64,000 nucleotides of DNA from Acididesulfobacillus acetoxydans (GTDB lineage: Bacteria > Bacillota > Desulfitobacteriia > Desulfitobacteriales > Desulfitobacteriaceae): positions 4,278,001-4,342,000 of the forward strand of contig NZ_LR746496.1 in the NCBI RefSeq assembly GCF_902729405.1. The letters run 5' to 3'. Positions 18,201-26,043 of the stretch are shown one piece after another. How positions within the stretch are numbered: position 1 is the stretch's first letter; each line of letters begins with the position of its first letter. The notes under the pieces were generated by a model. That model was not told where the DNA came from. It saw only the letters and a list, made by a program, of their open reading frames with translations, and searched no databases. Position numbers and translations under genes: made by a program.

Positions 18201-19633
18201 GTCAGAGTGGTTGTCCCTATCGGCTGTTGGGCCAGGTAGCTTTTGCTGATGGTTACAGTACTCCCATTAGCCGCTATCGAATAGTCGCTTCCTTCCGTCA
18301 ATAAAGTCGTGCCATTGGCTATATTGGTTAAACTCTCACTTCCGTAAACAGCCATTGTTACGGATATATCGGCTTGGTTAGCGGGATTCTTGTCAAAAGC
18401 AGCCGTCACCGGCGCAATAGTGCTGTTGTTCTCCTGGGGATTGCTTTCTTGTAACCGCTGCCAAACCGATTTTTTGGCGCATAGATCACCAAGGGCAATC
18501 AAGGATTGATAGGTGGCCATAGCGTCAGTTTTTCCAGGATTGTATGGAGAATAAAACGACCCGTCGCTTAACTGAAAACTAAGCAGGTCATCCAGCATTG
18601 TTTTCCCGTTCTTTTGCCAGCCAGCTGATAAAGGATCGGCGCCGACAGCTACCAAACCTGAAATGACCGTAGCATCACTATTGGGATTGTCGCTTCCCCA
18701 AGAGGCAAATCCTCCCGTAGCCTGTTGTATCTTCTTAAGGTAAGCTTCCGCTTTCTGGATAGCAACGGTTACACCGGCTGTCGTCTGATGGTTGGCCAGA
18801 GCTAACAGGGCCATTCCTGTATCATCCGGATCACTGGTATTGTAATCTTTTGAATAGAAAAAGCCTCCATCGAGATTTTGATAGGTCAACAAATTGGCAA
18901 CCGCTTTCTCTTGGTCATACGGTGTTTTTCCCGCATCCAGAGCTACCATCGCCCAGCTTTGGTCGTCTGAACTTGGGCCATAGGAACCTGGAAACGCGCC
19001 TGTACTGCTATCCTGTTTGGCCTTCAGTTCCGCTAAGAAGTTGCTCGGATTCACTCCCTTGGCCAAACTTCCCAAGATATTTCCATAAAGGCTGGCTTTA
19101 CTGCTGTCCCAATTCGTTTTAGTGCTATCTCCGGCACCCCAGAGTCCTACCATATCCCACCAAGATGTAGCATTACTATAATTTTGGCTTTTATAATAAT
19201 TTAGTACTTTCGTTAAACTCTTTAAATAAGCCGGCGCCGTGTCGGACACAACTATCTGTAAAGTTTGAGGATTCCCGGCACTGAAGTTGAAAGTCAGAGT
19301 GGTTGTCCCTATCGGCTGTTGGGCCAGGTAGCTTTTGCTGATGGTTACGGTACTCCCATTAGCCGCTATCGAATAGTCGCTTCCTGCCGTCAATAAAATC
19401 CCGCCATTGGCTATATTGGTTAAGGTCTCGCTTCCGTAAACAGCCATTACTACGGATATATCGGCTTGGTTAGCGGGATTCTTGTCAAAAGCAGCCGTCA
19501 CCGGCGTAATAGTGCTGTTCTGATTTGGTGCCGCATAAACTGGTTTCGCAAAAGGAGTCTGCACAACCAGCATGGACAGCGCCATAACAGCTATCAAAAG
19601 CCATGAATATAGATTTCGGAAGCTTTTTCTCAT
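15233..19633 (-). CDS. Giant secreted surface protein with terpenoid-cyclase-like, DUF4430, X2 and CWB2 domains
   Basis: A 1467-residue exported protein. The signal peptide (about 1-35) ends near AKPVYA. Then come an X2-type Ig-like domain (about 40-125, ITPVTAAFDKNPANQADISV); an alpha/alpha-barrel of prenyltransferase/terpenoid-cyclase repeats (about 130-395, DDTGMALLALANHQT); a near-copy of the X2 domain (about 405-500); DUF4430 (about 515-615, GPLSGWMFSVNGVYG); a Thr/Gly/Ser linker; a ZU5-like region (about 700-840); three CWB2 wall-anchoring repeats (about 850-1150, RYGGPDRYSTA, RYGGSDRYATA); and a second alpha/alpha-barrel (about 1180-1460). Barrel plus DUF4430 is the domain pair of human intrinsic factor and transcobalamin. 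ATG 19633 is preceded by GGAGAAAGGG. Predicted role: wall-bound corrinoid capture. Confidence 0.85.
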   Translation of the reverse strand: MRKSFRNLYSWLLIAVMALSMLVVQTPFAKPVYAAPNQNSTITPVTAAFDKNPANQADISVVMAVYGSETLTNIANGGILLTAGSDYSIAANGSTVTISKSYLAQQPIGTTTLTFNFSAGNPQTLQIVVSDTAPAYLKSLTKVLNYYKSQNYSNATSWWDMVGLWGAGDSTKTNWDSSKASLYGNILGSLAKGVNPSNFLAELKAKQDSSTGAFPGSYGPSSDDQSWAMVALDAGKTPYDQEKAVANLLTYQNLDGGFFYSKDYNTSDPDDTGMALLALANHQTTAGVTVAIQKAEAYLKKIQQATGGFASWGSDNPNSDATVISGLVAVGADPLSAGWQKNGKTMLDDLLSFQLSDGSFYSPYNPGKTDAMATYQSLIALGDLCAKKSVWQRLQESNPQENNSTIAPVTAAFDKNPANQADISVTMAVYGSESLTNIANGTTLLTEGSDYSIAANGSTVTISKSYLAQQPIGTTTLTFNFSAGNPQTLQIAVSDTTPAAGGGSSLPPIQNNITLSVTGKNGQVLLSPTTVPLESGDTAYSVLVRKLGQAQVTVSGSGSSIYVSGISGLKAGTDGPLSGWMFSVNGVYGSVSAAAAALKNGDVVAWRYTTNLGQDLGVPGYNNPGTGTGSATITPGTGGGTTTPVTSSGSNPSQPAKTNPVGSTESNSQRNQAALAVLNNVTAQQQAGASLPENTPAVNPAAAGQVVLRAVDGVQLRVPPGALNNQSAPVKFTVEIGKVTTPPQADTGAIVLDPLKYQRQFGIENSTGAVPEHSVQFKAPVIISFPVVSGDLPNGITTQQLAIYWWDTAKNDWVKLGGVFDPITKTISVPTYHLSTYAVMADSSSLPRRLAGTDRFLTADAVAAQGWKAGADNVVLVNAYAFPDALAAVPLAFKLNAPILLTEADTINPSTLAEIQKLKPKKITLIGGTAVISQAIQAEMEKTYGTDNVLRYGGPDRYSTAGLIAGALGTTGQAILANGDDYADALAVSSYAAYKGIPILFTKRTVLPDPTVQALAAQKVNSTLVVGGSSVVPAEITQRLPGVVRYGGSDRYATAAAIAQGLKLDTDQVYVVTGLDFADALTAGNLAAHSFSPVIMVDNTVPEATSGFLTAHKGAISDLVIVGGEGVISTDQENKIRALVPDLAQPQEGVISRQEVDETINGLVAWEKADIQRAFTQAAPGEIINPTVYNWPTVGLGRLNRYEGLPSYLAENEKYIAQDWNSVTQKVTDLARISLAVGAAGGDPRNFAGKDLIAEIANYPNVEAQGINGPIFALIALDSGDYNLPSNAPWTPDKLLKIILDKQLPDGGFSLDGTGASDPDITAMALQALAPFNTNSHPEVQVAVKKAVACLAALQDSKGGFKSGGIENSESISQVIIALSSLGMDIDTNPMFIKNNNSLLSALLQFRAADGGFKHLLTGNSDSTASEQALLALAAYERLKDGMSSLYDFRSGKTQTVPTSSVNVGD

Positions 19634-19734
19634 TGTATTCGTCCCTTTCTCCTTACTAAAAAATAGCAAATATCCCCCTGAGCTGTTTTCATTTTTCAAA
19701 AGGCTATGACTTATCCCAGTGTCTTTGTCAACCC

Positions 19735-19823
19735 GAAGACCGTAGGCAGGAGCGTGAACCGCACTCTCAGCTCCATTTCCCCGAAATATTTACGCCGATT
19801 TGTAGTTAATCATCATGCGTGGA
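19735..19823 (-). mobile_element. Group II intron relic inside the riboswitch leader
   Basis: Read on the reverse strand, this stretch opens at about 19823 with GTGCTCCACGCATGATGATT, nearly the same as the 5' end of the group II intron at 1639 (GTGCGCCACGCATGACGATT). It continues with GGCGTAAATATTTCGGGGAAATGG, shortened here in citing, which resembles a second intron segment near 1400. Only about 90 nt remain, between the riboswitch terminator and the big surface-protein gene. Confidence 0.6.
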
Positions 19824-19827
19824 GCAC

Positions 19828-19864
19828 TCAAAAAACCCTCTACAGAATGCCTGTAAAGGGTTTT
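19828..19864 (-). terminator. Rho-independent terminator of the cobalamin riboswitch
   Basis: On the reverse strand a hairpin (AAAACCCTTTACAG-loop-CTGTAGAGGGTTTT) is followed by TTG. It lies about 75 nt after the riboswitch core and about 195 nt before the surface-protein start. It is the likely expression platform that stops transcription when cobalamin is bound. Confidence 0.75.
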
Positions 19865-19939
19865 GCCTTGCTCGCCTAGCCGGATCGTTGGTCACCCGAC
19901 AAAAGCAACACCTCCCTATCTTCGTAGGTATCTGTGCTG

Positions 19940-20125
19940 TTCCGGAGCGAGCAGGTCTCCTGGCTTAAGTTCATCGCTGCCTTACGTCTTCCCGGTTTTA
20001 CCCAGTGACACTATGTAAGGCCGCTCACTATCACAGTGGCGGGACCGCGTCAGATTTTAACTGACTTCCCTTTTTCAATACTTTCCCCTTGAGAAAGTAT
20101 ACTCGCGCCGCATCTATTGAGTTTT
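19940..20125 (-). ncRNA. Cobalamin riboswitch (AdoCbl-type)
   Basis: The reverse strand holds the conserved cobalamin-riboswitch blocks in order: GGGAAGTCAGTTAAAATCTG, ACGCGGTCCCGCCACTGTGA, CCGGGAAGAC and the B12-box GCAGCGATGAACTTAAGCC with AGGAGACCTGC. It precedes the surface protein, DUF4430 lipoprotein and ECF genes on the same strand and is followed by a terminator hairpin. Such elements switch genes off when cobalamin is plentiful, so the whole downstream locus is probably induced by cobalamin shortage. Confidence 0.95.
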
Positions 20126-20533
20126 CGTACTTTTAGGTTAACACAGTGGCACAGGGCTTGTCAATCCTCACCTTGTGTTCCTGTGTTCCCGAAGTGTTTG
20201 TCACATGATCGAAACATTGTCAGAGCTTCAAGAAGGGCCGCCCGAGAACCAACATTGTGAGCATCGTCTCTCATGCGATCATGCGGTCCTAACAGGCGGC
20301 AATACATAATGAAGAGAAGGTATATTATTAGATTCTGCCAAGTGAATCTAATAACCAAAGTAAGAAAGTATTGAGCACTGAGAATCGCCACTGTAAACCC
20401 TCGGTATGTCCCGTTGGGGTCTAAACAGAAAAACAAAAGCCCATGAAAATTCATTCCGCATCCTGACGCCGTAAGACCTCCATGGCCTCTTCCTTCTGCT
20501 TGATTCTATTCGCTTTTTTGCCGGATATCCGGC
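20126..20533. other. Gap between CbiM and the cobalamin riboswitch
   Basis: No convincing gene. A reverse-strand frame at 20161-20454 (97 codons) has no usable ribosome site and no family motif that I recognise. Its C-terminal reading, with SRAALLEALTMFRSC, may be a translated repeat rather than a protein. Confidence 0.4.
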
Positions 20534-21571
20534 TCATCTGTTTGCACTTACTTCTCCGTGCCCGGATTTACGGACAAAATGTTGAACAATAAAAGCAATC
20601 AGCCCGATTAAAAGTAAACCCACAAAGGCGGACAAAAGATAACCCAAGGCTTGCTGCCAGAACGTATGGTCATATCCGGCAATACCATAGCCTTTGAGCA
20701 AAGCGTGTTTCCAGAAATCACCGAATTTTTGCATCCCGGCGGGCACAAATCCTAATTTTTCCTTTAAATCTTTTCCACCCCATTCGCCCCAGGCAGTTCC
20801 CGAAGCCAAAAGCCCCAAGGGAGTGAACACGGCAATAACCAATAAGCCAATAACATACTTCCTCAGCCGCAACGCCGGGCTTGTGCTTTCGCGGTTATTT
20901 CTCAATTCCAACATAGCCGGGTTAGAACGTTGCAGATAGGCAAGAACCATGGTGGTAACCACAGCCTCCACCGGCCCGGCTATCGTCGCATGCGCAAAAA
21001 GCATGGCCGGTACAGCCACATTCAAGCCATAAGGGCTGTAGAGCGGAGTCCCGTTGGCGGTATGGAAAAGAAGCGGCTGCAAGCCAAATTCTGTTCCGGC
21101 ACAAACAGCCGCGACACACAAGCCGATGTAGCCGCCGATGGCAGCACCCACTAAACGGCGTTTTGACGAAATCTCGCTCTTACCGGCGATTAAACGGTAA
21201 ATGGCGTAACTCAGGAACGGCAGCACAATGGCCATGTTGAAGATGTTTGCCCCTAAGGCCAAAATACCCCCATCCCCGAAAAAGATCGCCTGTATCACTA
21301 AGGCAATAGATACACCAATAGCCGCTGTCCATGGACCAAACAAAATAGCCAGCAACGAGCCGCCCACCGCATGTGCTGTCGTCCCATCGGGAATAGGAAC
21401 ATTGAACATCATCAGCGTAAAACAAAAGGCCGCACCCACAGACAGTAGAGGAATGTTCTTAACACTCAGTGTTTTAGAAGTCTTCTTAGCCGCAATGCCC
21501 AAGACAGAGGCGCTCACAATCCCCATCAGCGCATCGGTTTGCGGACTTAAGTATCCGTCCGGAATATGCAT
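20534..21571 (-). CDS. cbiM: Cobalt/nickel ECF transporter component CbiM with C-terminal PDGLE-type domain
   Basis: A 345-residue protein beginning MHIPDGYLSP. The N-terminal Met-His-Ile is the metal-binding start of CbiM/NikM; the initiator Met is needed for the His2 site. CbiM features follow: VPIPDGTTAHAVGGSLLAIL, LFGPWTAAIGVSIALVIQAI and FGDGGILALGANIFNMA. After about residue 225 a PDGLE/CbiN-like extension follows (VFTPLGLLASGTAWGEWG) with a final membrane helix. CbiM binds Co2+ or Ni2+ outside the membrane and needs CbiQ and CbiO or shared ECF subunits; neither cbiQ nor cbiO is adjacent. GAGGGAGGGA precedes the ATG. A structured leader with a terminator lies upstream. Cobalt is the likelier metal, given the B12 locus downstream. 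Confidence 0.92.
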   Translation of the reverse strand: MHIPDGYLSPQTDALMGIVSASVLGIAAKKTSKTLSVKNIPLLSVGAAFCFTLMMFNVPIPDGTTAHAVGGSLLAILFGPWTAAIGVSIALVIQAIFFGDGGILALGANIFNMAIVLPFLSYAIYRLIAGKSEISSKRRLVGAAIGGYIGLCVAAVCAGTEFGLQPLLFHTANGTPLYSPYGLNVAVPAMLFAHATIAGPVEAVVTTMVLAYLQRSNPAMLELRNNRESTSPALRLRKYVIGLLVIAVFTPLGLLASGTAWGEWGGKDLKEKLGFVPAGMQKFGDFWKHALLKGYGIAGYDHTFWQQALGYLLSAFVGLLLIGLIAFIVQHFVRKSGHGEVSANR

Positions 21572-21675
21572 GGACTGGTCCCTCCCTCATTAATTAGCCA
21601 ATTTTGTTAATACCGATTTGTTCATGCCGATTTATGTCTTTACTGGAAATTACACATGCCTTACCCTCCTCTCCT

Positions 21676-21863
21676 AAAAAAGAAAAGACCATAGAGAGAC
21701 CCGTAATTAAGTCGGACCTCCATGGCCTTTTTTAAATCTTTAATTTTGGAAACAAACTGACTTTGAGGCTGGCACAACCGCTGTGCTAATCGAGAATGCC
21801 GATCGCATTTTCTTCAGGTGCCTCACCCGTTAATTAGGTATTCGACACAGTCACCAGAATACC
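21676..21863 (-). ncRNA. Structured leader with terminator upstream of cbiM (candidate metal riboswitch)
   Basis: On the reverse strand: hairpin GGTATTC/GAATACC (21837-21863); a closing stem TGAGGC/GCCTCA (21820-21825 with 21764-21769) enclosing two hairpins (AATGC-GATCG-GCATT and GCACA-GCGGT-TGTGC); then a long hairpin (GGCCATGGAGG.../CTCTATGGTC) and TTTTCTTTTTT ending at 21676, a clear terminator. The piece GGGTGAGGCACCT resembles the 5' signature of the M-box (AGGTGAGGCTCCT), but later M-box blocks are not visible. The layout is that of a transcription-attenuating riboswitch for a metal transporter; the class is unresolved. Confidence 0.6.
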
Positions 21864-22053
21864 TTCTTGATCCTGAACATATTTTTATTTTATTTTTAGG
21901 CAATGAGTCTGAAGAATCCGTTACACCTTACTTGGCACTTATTTTTACGGTTTTCCGTGAATTAGTTTAATACCGTAAAAATTGTCAAAGACTGTTATGC
22001 TATGGGGGTAAAGGCCTCATCCATCCCCCATTCCAATAAAGGAGTATTCGTCC

Positions 22054-22441
22054 ATGCCTAATCTAGACATTCCGGAAAATATCATTTCCGCCCTAGCCTC
22101 CAGCCGACAAGCTTACGAGGAGGGGATAGTCCATTATCGCGCGCAAACGGTCCAAAGACGGCTCAATAATGTCCTGTGACTGTCATTGCCTTTCTTATGG
22201 CGATCACACAGGAGCCTGCAGACACATTGTGGCCGTTTTTAAAAACCGCCCAGAATCAGCTCGCTTCTCAAGCCTCCGCCCCGGATCAGAAGATCCTTTG
22301 TTCTTGCGAGACGTCACACGTATATACATGCCTGCATTTTACCACACGTCAGACAGGTCTCCAAGCAGTAATAAGGGATATCCACAACTTATCCACAGAA
22401 TCGCGTGCCTACGCATTTTCGCTGTTTTTGCCTGTGGGTAA
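22054..22441 (+). pseudogene. SWIM zinc-finger protein fragment (frameshifted)
   Basis: AAAGGAGT precedes an ATG at 22054. The frame reads MPNLDIPENIISALASSRQA and so on for 41 codons, then stops. An overlapping frame from 22169 carries CDCHCLSYGDHTGACRHIVA, the CxC-xn-CxH signature of a SWIM finger as found at the N-terminus of SNF2-type helicases. After about 22230 the similarity ends. It looks like the start of a SWIM-domain helicase gene broken by a frameshift and truncated. Confidence 0.65.
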
Positions 22442-22463
22442 GCCCTGAAACCCGCATGAATAA

Positions 22464-22489
22464 AGGCATCCATTTTTTAACGGATGCCT
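22464..22489. repeat. Dispersed hairpin repeat, copy 1 of 3
   Basis: The stem aggcatcc/ggatgcct with a T-rich loop (attttttaac). The same hairpin occurs at 30059-30084 and 55169-55194. Copies 1 and 3 also share about 30 nt of flanking sequence (aatcc...aaaa...gccaaagccg type), so this is a repeat family and not a chance terminator. Confidence 0.7.
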
Positions 22490-22534
22490 AAATCCACGAA
22501 AACCTGTCGAAGCCGAGCTCCCCAGGCCCAGGGA

Positions 22535-22861
22535 TTCCTTACCTAGCCCCGGCTCGACCGTCTCGACCGTCTCCGGCCAGGCTGCAACTCATAGCGCAGT
22601 CTCGCCCGATGCACACGCCACCTCGGCCTAATCAAATACCGGCTGTCGCTTGGGTATTCGAAAATGAGTCTGCTCCTCGGTCTCAGGCCCTTTTCTGACC
22701 GCCTCGCGACGTGTCAGATAACCTAACTCTGGACTGGACGGATCGAGGGTCCGACTCTCCAGTGAGCCCCCAGAGTGTCCTCGGATCTTGGCCTCGTTCC
22801 AGTGTAAGGACTGGAACGAGGCCAACACCTCCACTTAACGAATTAGGGCTGCGAGTCGCCC
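22535..22861 (+). ncRNA. Orphan copy of the IS110-linked noncoding module (candidate bridge RNA)
   Basis: About 325 nt, from ttccttacctagccccggct to ggctgcgagtcgccc, are repeated with high identity at 34369-34680, where the module sits directly in front of an IS110-type transposase. It contains a perfect hairpin, CCTCGTTCCAGT-GTAAGG-ACTGGAACGAGG (22792-22821), and other short inverted segments, but no convincing ORF. IS110 elements carry a structured noncoding end of this size that encodes the bridge RNA. Here no transposase is adjacent. Confidence 0.5.
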
Positions 22862-23390
22862 GATAGAACCGAAACAACTACCGACGATTCACCCAAATGA
22901 AAGAGCCAGAGCGCCACAACACCCTAGCTGTCATCTTTAGCCCTTGTATCTTAGTGGATAGGCGTACAGCACCGGTACCCACACCTACTACGCCTACCAC
23001 AAATTACTAGCTCCCCTTCCACAAATTATCTAAACCGACGTTTTCCAGTCACACGGAGGGTTGCACACCGGAACATGTTTTTCACCTAGTTTTACCCATA
23101 AACATGTTCCCCTGTGCGAGGAACATGTTCCGGCGGACGAGCTTATGCGGCAAAAGCATAAAATCGTCTTATACATTTCCTTATAACCACATCTCGCAGT
23201 CCTCTTGAAACACCCCCACAAACCATGAGACCCGCTCGTAGAGCGGGTCTTAGCTATTCATATTTTCGAGACATGTTACGCTTTCCACGTGCCCGGAGAC
23301 GTCGATAGAGCTATAAATTCCCTGTAACTTGCTTACAATTAAGTAACACCTACGTACTTTAATGTTACCTCATTGAAAGCTTGAAGGTTG
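22862..23390. other. Noncoding stretch with operator-like palindromes
   Basis: No gene is recognised. Three GGAACATGTTCC-type sites lie at 23070-23081, 23099-23110 and 23120-23131. A hairpin AGACCCGCTC-GTA-GAGCGGGTCT at 23228-23250 probably ends the DedA transcript coming from the reverse strand. Confidence 0.55.
23070..23131. promoter_or_regulatory. Cluster of three GGAACATGTTCC-type palindromes
   Basis: Sites read GGAACATGTTTT, TAAACATGTTCC and the perfect GGAACATGTTCC, spaced 29 and 21 nt apart. Such clusters are typical binding sites for a dimeric regulator. No coding start lies close on either strand, so the target is not evident. Confidence 0.5.
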
Positions 23391-24665
23391 TTAGCGTGGT
23401 GGCTGAAGACGAAATTCGTAGATAAAAAGGCATATGATGGCCAGAAGTCCACTGACTGTCAAACTCATAACCATGGTGCTTGGTGGATGAATTCTCAGAT
23501 AAATAGGGCTTAAAGCTAAGAAAAGCAAGAGGAAACACTCTACTATGAGAATAAGGAACTGAGTCATCCTCCTCTTATGTCGCCCTAGAATGTAACCGAG
23601 TACCGCATAAAAGGACAGAGCCGCAATAAGAAATCCCTGGCTTGGAGCCTGAAACGGTATGAGATTCTCAAAAATACTGAAACTATAGCCTTTGAAAATT
23701 AAACGAAACAGATAATCGATAAGAGTACCCCCAACCCAAGCAAGTGCCAGCGGAAGCACATGTGTCCAGCGTTTTGTCGTGAACCGGAGTGCCATAACAA
23801 CTATGACAAAGACAACCAGAATGAACAGGTGAGTCCCTATGGCATTGATCTTTTGCATAAACGACACTAGAAAAAGCGGTGTAGAACCTGCTAACCAATT
23901 AGCCACGAGACCATCAAATTGGCCGACTTCATGAGCAACAAAATCTTGAATTAAGCCCATTAACACAATAAACAGTACCAAAAAGAGCAGACCACCGATG
24001 GTAACAAATAAACGGCGTTTGCCCAGTGACATATAACGTTCTGGTAAGCGTTGCAATTGACTGTAAAGCAAAGAACCTAAACGTTCGTGATTTTTATACA
24101 GAAGATAGATCGCCAAGAGCAATACTGCCGCAGTAATTCCTAAAAGCAGAGCATACCGATGAATAATAGGGAGAATAGCTTCCCAACGACTTCCTAATAG
24201 CCGTCCTAAACTAACCCAAACAGTAACCCACAAAATAGCTCCAAGATAAGCAAAAAATGCGAAACTCTTGTACCTCAAACGGCTCAATCCTGCAATGTAA
24301 CCAGATAGGTGGCGGACCCCCGGAATAAAATAACCAATCGTTAATAATTTGCCGCCGTGCCGGTGATACCAATTTAAAACCTTATCCAGACGAGCGCTTC
24401 CCGCGTGTTTTTTCAGGTGAATTAATACTCTTTGCTGGAACAATCTTCCCAGAAAATAGGCAACGGTAATCCCACTTATACTACCGCTTGCTGCAGCCAA
24501 CACTGCTAATACAGGGTTAAGTTTACCTTCATAGGTCAAGAAACCGATGAACACCATTAAAGTCTCATCTGGAATAGGAATTCCTAAAATCGAAATCCCC
24601 AAAATTGCATATAAACCCAGATATCCATATTGGGTGACGCAAGAAATAAGATGTGCGGAACTCAT
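23391..24665 (-). CDS. DedA-family protein fused to a degenerate PAP2-like domain
   Basis: At 424 residues this is twice the size of a DedA protein. Residues about 1-200 are DedA/SNARE-associated: GIPIPDETLMVFIGFLTYEG, GYFIPGVRHLSGYIAGLSR and WVTVWVSLGRLLG. Residues about 210-420 resemble a PAP2 phosphatase with five more helices, but the catalytic motifs are eroded. KX6RP is not found, PSGH reads PSQG, and SRxxxxxHxxxD reads SPIYLRIHPPST, keeping His but not Asp. Fusions of this type occur in bacteria and DedA proteins act as lipid flippases; the PAP2 half here is probably not a phosphatase. It is a single-gene unit next to a phospholipase pseudogene. Confidence 0.82.
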   Translation of the reverse strand: MSSAHLISCVTQYGYLGLYAILGISILGIPIPDETLMVFIGFLTYEGKLNPVLAVLAAASGSISGITVAYFLGRLFQQRVLIHLKKHAGSARLDKVLNWYHRHGGKLLTIGYFIPGVRHLSGYIAGLSRLRYKSFAFFAYLGAILWVTVWVSLGRLLGSRWEAILPIIHRYALLLGITAAVLLLAIYLLYKNHERLGSLLYSQLQRLPERYMSLGKRRLFVTIGGLLFLVLFIVLMGLIQDFVAHEVGQFDGLVANWLAGSTPLFLVSFMQKINAIGTHLFILVVFVIVVMALRFTTKRWTHVLPLALAWVGGTLIDYLFRLIFKGYSFSIFENLIPFQAPSQGFLIAALSFYAVLGYILGRHKRRMTQFLILIVECFLLLFLALSPIYLRIHPPSTMVMSLTVSGLLAIICLFIYEFRLQPPR

Positions 24666-24789
24666 AGATACTCCTTTCTGCCCGGAACATCAAATAATGT
24701 ATAGGATTCCACCCCAACGATTTCTTAGTCCCAGTCAGTAGTTAAGAAAACCCTAAAATAAAGACCTACGCCAAAAAAAACAATGGCAT

Positions 24790-25565
24790 TTAGAGTACCA
24801 ACTCTTCAGCTTCAGTTTGCTTTAAACAGTTTACTTCGCTCAAAATATTAGCCCAGGATGTTTTGGTAGTATTTACGCAGGCATGCTGTAATACCGTTTT
24901 GGAAAACTCCCAAAAACCGGCTGTCGTATAAATAGTAAGGGGTAGGAGTTTCCTAGCAGCTTCAAAGTAGCTTCCTTCGTTGCACCCTTTCCCTTTCGAA
25001 ACCAGGGGATAGTAGGTCAAAGCTCTCGCGACATTGTGCCTAATCCATTCACTGGGTTCCGCAAAAGGCAAATAAATCCCATGCTCTAAGGCAGTGAGGA
25101 GATGCAGGTTTTTGCCTGTCCATTTTTCAAATTCCTTATGTCCGTCAAAAACTGCTCCCACCGCGTGATGTGATGTCTTGTACCAGGTGCACAGCTGCCC
25201 CCAAGTAGAACATAGCTTTGGTTATATCTTGTTGGCAGGTGGTGACGGCTTTGTCAAAATAATACTGGCACTCCGTTTCAGCTCCGGGCCTGAAGCTGTT
25301 TAGAAGCAAAAAAATAATGGCAGACATTTCTCCAACCCTGGTCAGCCCAAAACGAGCCTTTTCTAAGCCATCGATCGAAGGGACGGAAATAGGCTTCCAC
25401 ATCATCTTTGCCGTCTTGGCAAAGAATATCGTAAGCTTGTTGCAAACAGTAAACGTGTGTTTGACTGGGAGCATCCATGAAAAACTGCAAAGGCATGACT
25501 GGCGTCATTAAAGCCTTTGAAACAATGTTCACAGTCTGTCGAGACACTATCCCCAAATAAGACAC
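24790..25565 (-). pseudogene. Zinc-dependent phospholipase C-like protein, frameshifted
   Basis: Three successive frames together give a zinc-dependent phospholipase C/S1-P1-type protein: SYLGIVSRQTVNIVSKALMT, then YFDKAVTTCQQDITKAMFYL and GAAVHLVQDIT, then SHHAVGAVFDGHKEFEKW and a C-terminal part with LLPLTIYTTAGFWEFS. The zinc ligand region HLVQDxTxxHHAVG is cut by a one-base shift near 25165. Another shift lies near 25300-25400. Translation probably began at GTG 25565 or the TTG nine nt on, after AGGAGGTG. Such enzymes are normally secreted, but no signal peptide is evident. The gene is inactive as sequenced. Confidence 0.7.
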
Positions 25566-26043
25566 CTCCTACTCCTCATGCTTCTCCTTAACTGCAAGCA
25601 AACACCATTGTTCTAGAATTTATAGCTTGTCCAAAAGACTAATCGCAGCTGCAAATCGTCCGAATCCGTAATGAAAGGTAAAACCCTTTACGAACCTTTG
25701 CCACTTCTCTCGCCTATAAAATAAGGACGATTTTTTATCCACAAAAGTTCACAGGTTGTCTTCAAATAGGCCTCTTCGAAATATCTACTGGAATTTTTTA
25801 GATAGATGAACTATGGTTGATTTCTCTCGTCTATACTATTGAGGATATTTCTTTAAACCGCTGCTGTGTGGAAGAAATGAACGAAAATAAACCACGTTTG
25901 AGGGAGGAAACAATGATTCTGCTGCAGAAACCCCTATTTTTGCCTTTAACGGGCTGCATATAGTGGGACGTATTGACATGAACCACTAGATATAGCGTGT
26001 AACATCGCAAAATGGTACTTTCTGCACTGGAATCAACAATAGA
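25566..26043. other. Intergenic region upstream of the PAP2 remnant
   Basis: No gene recognised. A 16-codon frame (MILLQKPLFLPLTGCI) at 25914-25964 follows a good GAGGGAGGA site, and could be a leader peptide or chance. I see no terminator-like hairpin between it and the PAP2 remnant. Confidence 0.35.
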
